From an uncultured Bacteroidia bacterium (GTDB lineage: Bacteria > Bacteroidota > Bacteroidia > Bacteroidales > UBA932): a stretch of DNA of 64,000 nucleotides. The notes under the pieces were generated by a model. The model did not search any database, had not been told where the DNA came from, and saw only the letters and a list, made by a program, of their open reading frames with translations. A program made the translations under genes and the position numbers. This document shows positions 58,985 through 64,000 of this stretch, in pieces. Every line of letters begins with the position of its first letter. Position 1 is the first letter of the stretch. The stretch lies in the NCBI GenBank assembly GCA_902801205.1, contig CADCHE010000002.1:62001-126000 (forward strand), written 5' to 3'.

Positions 58985-59868
58985 ATGCCACGTACAAATT
59001 TCCAAGAACTTCTTGATGCAGGCGTACATTTCGGCCACCTGGCACGCAAATGGAACCCCAAGATGGCTCCCTACATCTTCGACCAGAAGAACGGGATCCA
59101 CATCATCGACCTGCACAAGACCATCGTCAAGATAGACGAGGCTGCCGAAAAGAACTTGCGCGTTCCGGTCGCAAGATCCTCTTCGTCGCCACCAAGAAAC
59201 AGGCGAAAGACATTGTTTCTGAAAAGGCAACGGCGGTCAACATGCCATCGATCACCGAGCGCTGGGCGGGCGGTATGCTTACCAACTTCCCCACGATCCG
59301 CAAGGCGATCAAGAAAATGAACACCATCGACAAGATGAAGGAAGACGGAACCTTCGAGAAACTCGCCAAGCGTGAGCGCCTCCAGGTCAACCGTCAGCGC
59401 GAGAAGCTCGAGAAGAACCTCGGTTCCATCAAGGACATGAGCCGTCTTCCCTCCGCCCTCTTCATCGTGGATATCCAGAAAGAAGCCAACGCCGTCAAGG
59501 AGGCTGCGCGCCTCAACATCCCGGTTTTCGCAATGGTTGACACGTGTTGCGATCCCACCCCGATTGATTATGTGATTCCGGCGAACGACGACGCGACGAA
59601 GTCCATCGAACTGATCATGGATATCCTCTGCAAGGCCATCGAAGAAGGCCTCGCCGAGCGCAAGCTCGAGAAGGAAAAGGAGAGCGAGCAGGAGCAGGCT
59701 GAGGGCGACGCCCTCGTGAAGCCCGCCGGCAAGAAGCTGCGCGCCCGCAAGAACGCCAAGCCCGTGGATGTGGAAGCTGAGGCCGAAGCTGCCGAAGCCG
59801 CTCCCGCCGAGGCTGCTCCCGCCGAGGAGCCCGAAGCTCCCAAGGCTGAAGAAGAGAAAGCTGAGTAA
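58985..59868 (+). CDS. rpsB: 30S ribosomal protein S2, frameshifted as read
   Basis: The frame from the ATG reads [20 protein letters not shown] to DEAAEKN, then fails; the remainder, [20 protein letters not shown] to the end, is in another frame. The join is at 59153-59155 (AAC then CTT if one base is re-read). The corrected product is about 294 residues including an Ala/Glu/Pro-rich C-terminal tail found in Bacteroidota S2. Compared with usual S2, the stretch between DEAA and GRKILF is also two residues short, so about seven bases seem missing rather than one. No slippery site is visible. Probably a sequencing or assembly error in an essential gene; a real frameshift is not excluded. Confidence 0.85.
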
Positions 59869-59888
59869 TTTTTTAACGACTACGAGTT

Positions 59889-60881
59889 ATGGCTATTAGT
59901 GCACAAGACGTAATGAAGCTGCGCAAGATGACGCAGGCCGGTATGATGGATTGCAAGAAGGCCCTCGAAGAGGCTGAAGGCAATTTCGACCGCGCTATCG
60001 AGATCATCCGCGAGAAGGGTAAGCTCGTCGCTGCGAAGCGTGCCGACCGTGAAACGACGGAAGGCCGCGTCGTCGTCCGCGTCGAGGGCGGCAAGGCCGT
60101 CCTGGTTTGCCTGGGCTGCGAGACCGACTTCGTTTCCGCTACGCCTGAGTTCAAGGCCCTCGCCGGCGAGATCGCCGACGCTGCCATCGCCGCTTTCCCC
60201 GCTGACGCCGAGGCCCTGAAGGCCTGCAAGGCTTCCAACGGCCACACGGTCGAGGAGGAAATCTCCGCGCAGACCGGCAAGACGGGCGAGAAGCATCAGC
60301 TGGCCGCCTATGAGAAGCTGGAGGCCCCGTTCGTTTCCGAATATGTCCACTTCAACGGCAAGCTCGGTGCGATCGTCGCTTTCAACAAGGAGGTCCCCGC
60401 TGAACTCGGCAAGGGCATCGCGATGCAGGTCGCTTCGATGAACCCGGTCTCCGTCTCCGAGGCGGACTGCCCGAAGGAGGTCATCGAGAACGAGCGTACC
60501 GTGGCCATCCAGAAGACCAAGGACGAGCAGGTGCAGAAGGCGATCGACGCCGCGCTGAAGAAGGTCGGTATCAACCCCGCCCATGTCGACAGCGACGCGC
60601 ACATCGAGTCCAACATGGCCAAGGGCTGGATCACCGCTGACCAGGCGGCCCAGGCCCGCGAGATCATCGCCAAGGTCGGCGCCGAGAAGGCCGCCAACCT
60701 GCCGGAGCAGATGGTCCAGAACATCGCGAACGGCCGTGTCCAGAAGTTCCTCAAGGAGAACACCCTCGAGGAGCAGGAGTACCAGATGGGCGACGGCAAG
60801 ATCTCCGTCAAGGCTGCGATCAACGCGGTCGACAAGGAGGCGAAGGTCATCGCTTTCAAGCGTTTCTCCCTCAGCGACTAA
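59889..60881 (+). CDS. tsf: Elongation factor Ts
   Basis: Nucleotide exchange factor for EF-Tu, 330 residues. N-terminal UBA-like domain with VMKLRKMTQAGMMDCKKALE, then EGRVVVRVEGGKAVLVCLGCETDFV in the core, and MQVASMNPVSVSEADCPKEV further on. Slightly longer than the Escherichia coli protein; no missing parts. It starts 21 bases after rpsB, so the two are co-translated. The cluster ends with the terminator at 60904. Confidence 0.95.
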   Translation: MAISAQDVMKLRKMTQAGMMDCKKALEEAEGNFDRAIEIIREKGKLVAAKRADRETTEGRVVVRVEGGKAVLVCLGCETDFVSATPEFKALAGEIADAAIAAFPADAEALKACKASNGHTVEEEISAQTGKTGEKHQLAAYEKLEAPFVSEYVHFNGKLGAIVAFNKEVPAELGKGIAMQVASMNPVSVSEADCPKEVIENERTVAIQKTKDEQVQKAIDAALKKVGINPAHVDSDAHIESNMAKGWITADQAAQAREIIAKVGAEKAANLPEQMVQNIANGRVQKFLKENTLEEQEYQMGDGKISVKAAINAVDKEAKVIAFKRFSLSD

Positions 60882-60903
60882 TCGGGTTTTCCCCCATAGA
60901 TGA

Positions 60904-60955
60904 AAAGAGGGTGACCAAAAAGTCAGATTGACTTAAGGTCATCCTCTTTCTTTAT
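60904..60955 (+). terminator. Terminator of the rplM-tsf cluster
   Basis: 13-base stem with one G-T pair (60904-60916 with 60937-60949) around a loop with an inner AGTCA/TGACT helix, then a T-rich tail. Confidence 0.8.
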
Positions 60956-60970
60956 GTTGTTTCAAGTTCG

Positions 60971-61041
60971 CGGGCGGGTTGTCCTGCAAACCTTCCGCTT
61001 CGCTCACGGGCGGCCACGGGTTCGCCAGGACAACCCGCCCG
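60971..61041. repeat. Long intergenic inverted repeat after tsf
   Basis: 16-base perfect arms (60971-60986 and 61026-61041; GGGCGGGTTGTCCTG core) with a 39-base loop. Same size class as the element between hemW and prmC (38-base loop). No T-run. Confidence 0.7.
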
Positions 61042-61065
61042 GCTCACTTTCTTTAATAAAAAAAT

Positions 61066-61107
61066 GAAGGCGACTAATAAGTGATTATTGGTCGTCTTCT
61101 TTTTTGT
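61066..61107. terminator. Bidirectional terminator between tsf and the MBL gene
   Basis: 15-base stem with two G-T pairs (GAAGGCGACTAATAA with TTATTGGTCGTCTTC), GTGA loop, T-run on the right and A-run on the left, so it can stop both convergent units. Confidence 0.75.
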
Positions 61108-61130
61108 GTCGTTGCCGTTCCGGAAGCCGC

Positions 61131-62429
61131 TCAGGCGCGGGCGTCGAAATGCAGGACGCTGCGGACGGTCATTGACTCGTCGCGGGCGTCCAGGCAGGAG
61201 ACGGAGTATGCTTCGCCGCCGCGTTCGACGTCCAGGACGATGTGCGCACCGTCTAGGCAGGGCGGCTGGATATCTTCCAGCCAGGAGCTTCCGGCGTCCT
61301 CCTGCCGGCGTTCCGCGGGGAAGATACCCGGGCAGACGACGCGGTCACCGGGGTAGAGGGTACGGTCGCAGAGGCGCTCCATGACGGGCGCGACATTGTG
61401 CAGCTGGTCCCAAACGCAGGACACCCATACCTGCGGGCGGAGCGCGGAAACAAGGTCGGCCGGCATCGAATAGTGGCCGTGGTGGTTGACTTTCGCCACG
61501 TTCACCGGACCGCACACCTTCGCGAGCTCGTCTTCGATCTGGAAAGCGGTCCCGTCCTTCCGGGTGAGGCGGTCGGAGAAGTCGCCGGCCGTGAAGAAGC
61601 GGAACGGGCCGTACGAGATGACCATGCCGAGGCTCATTCCGTTCTCGTTCAGTGCCGTCGCCCCGCCGGCCACGATGTCTTCATACAGGTCGGTAATGTG
61701 CCCGTCGGGTGCGGCGATCCTTCCGTTTCCGCACAGGTTGAAGACCGAGAAGGAAGGATACCGGGACGGATCGTGGCGCATGGCCACCTGACCGGTCTCG
61801 CCGACGCGGAACTTCTCCACCTGCAGGCCGCGGTGCTCCTGCATGTACCGGTAGAAGGCGCGCATGTGCCCCACGCAGCCGCTGTCGTTGCTGTCTTTCA
61901 CGGGAATCGGGTCGTCGAAGCCGGGCCAGGCCCGGTCGAAGGCCTTCCGGAAGGTCAGGAACTCCGCGGCGTGGGAGAATCCGCTCAGGCAGATCCTTTC
62001 CCCGTCGTGTTCGGCATATCCCGCATTGAATCCAGGGAATCCGGCATGGTCGGAATGGTAATGGGAGAGCATCATGTAGTCGACCTCTTTGCCGTGTGGG
62101 TTCACCCGCAGCACGTACCGGGCGATCCATTCGCCGGCGTGCCGGTCGGGGGAGGGCAGTACCGGGACGGCCAGTTTTCCCCGCCCGATGGCGTTGTGGT
62201 CGCCGCAGTCGAGCAGCATCGTGGTCCCGTCCGGGAAGATCAGGAACATCGATTCCGCGACGCCGGTATAGATGAAATGCACCTGGAAGTGTCCTTTCTT
62301 CCAGCCTTTCCAGGCGCGTCCGACGGCCTTGTCGGAGCGCCCCGCCGCCCAGGCGGTCTCCCCCCAGACGCCCAGCATCGCGGCGCCGGATGCGATGGCT
62401 GTTGTTTTCAGAAATGTCCTTCTGTCCAT
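61131..62429 (-). CDS. Metallo-beta-lactamase-fold hydrolase with Tat signal
   Basis: 432 residues. N-terminal Tat-type signal: DRRTFLKTTAIASGAAML. The MBL zinc motif is SHYHSDHAG (His123, His125, Asp127, His128); PDGTTMLLDCGDH before it and VNHHGHYSMP later are also typical. The fold resembles the hydrolase part of ComEC-like proteins, but substrate is unknown; Tat export suggests cofactor loading in the cytoplasm. Start MDRRTFLK is placed at the twin-Arg motif; the frame runs further upstream through the promoter. Confidence 0.85.
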   Translation of the reverse strand: MDRRTFLKTTAIASGAAMLGVWGETAWAAGRSDKAVGRAWKGWKKGHFQVHFIYTGVAESMFLIFPDGTTMLLDCGDHNAIGRGKLAVPVLPSPDRHAGEWIARYVLRVNPHGKEVDYMMLSHYHSDHAGFPGFNAGYAEHDGERICLSGFSHAAEFLTFRKAFDRAWPGFDDPIPVKDSNDSGCVGHMRAFYRYMQEHRGLQVEKFRVGETGQVAMRHDPSRYPSFSVFNLCGNGRIAAPDGHITDLYEDIVAGGATALNENGMSLGMVISYGPFRFFTAGDFSDRLTRKDGTAFQIEDELAKVCGPVNVAKVNHHGHYSMPADLVSALRPQVWVSCVWDQLHNVAPVMERLCDRTLYPGDRVVCPGIFPAERRQEDAGSSWLEDIQPPCLDGAHIVLDVERGGEAYSVSCLDARDESMTVRSVLHFDARA

Positions 62430-62438
62430 GGAGAAATG

Positions 62439-62460
62439 GGATGACCGCTGATGGTCATCC
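62439..62460 (-). promoter_or_regulatory. Hairpin at the 5' end of the MBL transcript
   Basis: Perfect 8-base arms (GGATGACC and GGTCATCC), 6-base loop, starting 5 bases after the -7 box and thus at the predicted 5' end of the mRNA, 10 bases before the ATG. Confidence 0.55.
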
Positions 62461-62464
62461 ATGA

Positions 62465-62472
62465 CAAAGATA
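62465..62472 (-). promoter_or_regulatory. -7 box (TATCTTTG) of the MBL gene
   Basis: Exact TAnnTTTG on the minus strand, about 36 bases before the start codon. No clear -33 box. Confidence 0.6.
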
Positions 62473-62538
62473 GGAAAATCTTCCGATCGGCCGCTCCTTC
62501 GCGGCCCTTGCGCGGATCTGCCGGGCGTTTTGCCATTC

Positions 62539-62630
62539 ATTGCGCACGGTTACCGGCGGTTGAGGGGCCTGGGAAGGCATCCGGTGTGCCTACCGGTGTC
62601 CGGTTGAGGGCATTGCGCACGGTCACCGGC
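62539..62630. repeat. 73-base repeat, left block (one full copy plus a partial)
   Basis: Unit starts ATTGCGCACGGTT and contains GTTGAGGGGCCTGGG and ATCCGGTGTGC. The full copy (62539-62611) differs from the right-hand copy at 63868 by 6 of 73 bases; the second copy breaks off after 19 bases. GCGCACGG and CCGGTGTGC form an imperfect inverted repeat within the unit. The rest of 62430-62744 has no gene. Confidence 0.85.
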
Positions 62631-62703
62631 TTCTCAATGGCCTATACGTACGAATGGTGTGACCAATGAGCAAGTTTTGTTTTATTATTCCCTAGAACAT
62701 CGC

Positions 62704-62711
62704 TATATTTG
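62704..62711 (+). promoter_or_regulatory. -7 box (TATATTTG) of the transposase gene
   Basis: Exact TAnnTTTG. It overlaps an in-frame TTG, which argues that translation starts further down at the ATG. Confidence 0.5.
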
Positions 62712-62744
62712 GACGAGCAGCCACATGAGGCGGTTGATTTGAAG

Positions 62745-63707
62745 ATGAAGATACAGGGTGCTTTATTAGCGCAGATTCGGCGCGACCTGTCCATGGACGT
62801 TCCGTATGTCCGAGGGGAAGACCTTCCGGTCCGGCGGTGCTGGCATTTCTATTCAGATGGCAGGGGGCTTGACGCAATGTTCCTCAATGACCGTGAATAT
62901 CAAGATGGAATGAATCGGATTTTCTTGATATTCAACGATTTGCCGATAGTCTTGCTGGCTTTTTCATTAATGGATACGCATTTCCATTTTATCCTTTATG
63001 GCGATTTTGATACCTGTTGCGGCGCCATCCACGAATATGTGCGTCAGACGTCGAGGTACATTGCGATGAACCGCGATGAACGCAACAAACTGAAGCATGT
63101 CCCCATCAATCATCAGCGCATCACGGACAAGCGTTACTTGAAAACCGCCATCTGTTATACCTTGCGGAACGCTCCTGTCGGTGGAATCCCTTTCAACGCT
63201 TATGATTATCCGTGGTCCAGCGGTCCGTTGTACTTCCGCCGGACGGGACTGTGGAGTTCTCCGGCGTGGACGATCGACGGACTGGTTCAGAAGCCCTCGT
63301 TGAGTGCGCGCCGGCGATATGCCGTTTTCAAGACCAGGAATCCGGCCTTCCGGGAGGCCCTTACGGTAGGAGATCTTGTTTTCCCGGGGGAATATGTTGC
63401 TTTCGAAATCGTCGAGGAACTGTTCAAGACGTGCAAGGCGTTTCATTATTTCATGTGCTCCACGAAGGAGGAGACTGTCGAATCCAGGGGAGGCCAACTT
63501 CTTTCCCTGTCAATCCCGATCCAGGAATTACGGCAGCACCGTGATGAGATCTGCCGTGAGATGTTCGGGGAAGTCCGGGTCGGCGGTTTGGATGCTGCGC
63601 AACGCTTCAGGCTCGCAAGGGTGATCCGGAGCCGATATCTCTGCTCTCCAAAACAGATTGCCCATCTGTGTGGATTGAAGGAGGACGAGTTGGAGCCGTT
63701 GTTATAG
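62745..63707 (+). CDS. REP-associated-type Y1 transposase (IS200-like domain)
   Basis: 320 residues. Transposase_17-type HUH domain: MDTHFHFILYG with His79 and His81 for metal, then EYVRQTSRYIAMNRDERN with the catalytic Tyr probably Tyr105. The C-terminal part has a helical domain ending in SRYLCSPKQIAHLCGLKEDE, a DnaA-like or HTH segment seen in RAYT proteins. Such proteins cut single-stranded DNA at REP hairpins and stay as single chromosomal genes. Here 73-base repeats lie on both sides (about 110 bases to the left, 160 to the right). GC is lower than in the repeats. The ATG is preferred over an upstream TTG inside the promoter. Confidence 0.8.
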   Translation: MKIQGALLAQIRRDLSMDVPYVRGEDLPVRRCWHFYSDGRGLDAMFLNDREYQDGMNRIFLIFNDLPIVLLAFSLMDTHFHFILYGDFDTCCGAIHEYVRQTSRYIAMNRDERNKLKHVPINHQRITDKRYLKTAICYTLRNAPVGGIPFNAYDYPWSSGPLYFRRTGLWSSPAWTIDGLVQKPSLSARRRYAVFKTRNPAFREALTVGDLVFPGEYVAFEIVEELFKTCKAFHYFMCSTKEETVESRGGQLLSLSIPIQELRQHRDEICREMFGEVRVGGLDAAQRFRLARVIRSRYLCSPKQIAHLCGLKEDELEPLL

Positions 63708-63867
63708 GCCGGCGACGGGGAAACTGCAAGCAGAGCCGGTCAAGGCCCGTGACGGCGGGTTGGCAGGAGGGGGGAATGGCTCGCCAGGGTAGGATTATGG
63801 GATCGGGTCTTCTCAGGAAACGTGATGGCGATTCGGCCGGCGCGACAGGCGTGACAGGCGGGGGAGT

Positions 63868-64000
63868 ATTGCGCACGGTTGCCGGCAGTTGAGGGGCCTG
63901 GGAGGGCATCCGGTGTGCTTACTGGTGTCAGGTTGAGGGCATTGCGCACGGTAGCCGGCAGTTGAGGGGCCTGTGAGGGCATCCGGTGTGCTTACTAGTG
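63868..64000. repeat. 73-base tandem repeat, right block, running off the window
   Basis: One full copy (63868-63940) and a second of which 60 bases are visible, with 3 differences. 73 is not a multiple of three, and the short open frames across it are not coding. The array continues beyond the window. 63708-63867 has no gene; it is GC-rich with a GACAGGCG direct repeat near 63845. Confidence 0.85.

Noticed and set aside
59140-59165. Programmed -1 frameshift in rpsB
   Set aside because: The site reads GAA AAG AAC without an X XXY YYZ heptamer in the right frame, no stimulatory structure is evident, and S2 is not known to be frameshifted; two codons are also missing.
63740-63982. Minus-strand short frames across the 73-base repeats (MPSQAPQLPATVRN)
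   Set aside because: The repeat length is not a multiple of three, so each copy is read in another frame; the frames are by-products of the repeat.
62539-64000. CRISPR array
   Set aside because: The units are direct tandem copies with no unique spacers, and there are no cas genes.

Overview
The window is chromosomal DNA of a member of the Bacteroidota, most likely order Bacteroidales. The evidence is the recurring Bacteroidota promoter (TTTG, about 20 bases, TAnnTTTG), the scarcity of Shine-Dalgarno sites, and the gene families: fimbrillin-like and BACON lipoproteins, S46 and C69 peptidases, DUF4160/DUF2442, a DUF3109 protein and a topoisomerase I with C-terminal repeats. Most genes are GC-rich (about 60% by eye); a few islands are clearly AT-richer. 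A gut or rumen, uncultured Cryptobacteroides-like origin is a guess.

Layout. 0-3.1 kb: a MacB-type ABC exporter operon, with the last permease cut by the window edge. 3.2-5 kb: queH and a YbhN-like membrane protein. 5-11.4 kb: glycan degradation (GH78 rhamnosidase; a GH99-like protein; two GH-A lipoproteins, about two-thirds identical, flanking xth). 11.5-14.3 kb: accessory genes, namely an AT-rich lipoprotein, an orphan that seems to have lost its 5' end, and a DUF4160/DUF2442 toxin-antitoxin-like pair. 14.3-36.2 kb: core and housekeeping genes (U32 protein, TPR protein, inactive M16 homologue, hemW, prmC, ddl, PBP1A, topA, an Lrp regulator, gpsA, DPP7-type S46 and C69 peptidases). 36.2-38.8 kb: pheS, tRNA-Gly with a duplicated 3' end, and a CDF transporter.

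38.8-45.2 kb is the most unusual region: a surface locus of lower GC with a 42-residue Gly-rich peptide, a BACON lipoprotein, a 1138-residue lipoprotein that joins fimbrillin-like, leucine-rich-repeat, BACON-like and M64-like metallopeptidase domains, and a second fimbrillin-like lipoprotein. It looks like a cell-surface adhesin/protease system. 45-56.4 kb: a nitroreductase, GH43, butyrate kinase, GH27, an outer-membrane protein, a GH106 rhamnosidase and a PfkB kinase. 56.5-61.1 kb: a lipoprotein serpin, then rplM-rpsI-rpsB-tsf. As read, rpsB carries a frameshift and is preceded by a strongly structured leader. 61.1-64 kb: a Tat-exported metallo-beta-lactamase-fold protein and a REP-associated-type (Y1) transposase flanked by 73-base repeats that run off the window.

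Two themes run through the accessory genes: plant glycan breakdown (rhamnose, galactose and GH43 substrates) and extracellular proteolysis with its control (DPP7, C69, M64-like protease, serpin). Several genes start only 1-7 bases after their -7 box, which suggests leaderless or near-leaderless mRNAs.
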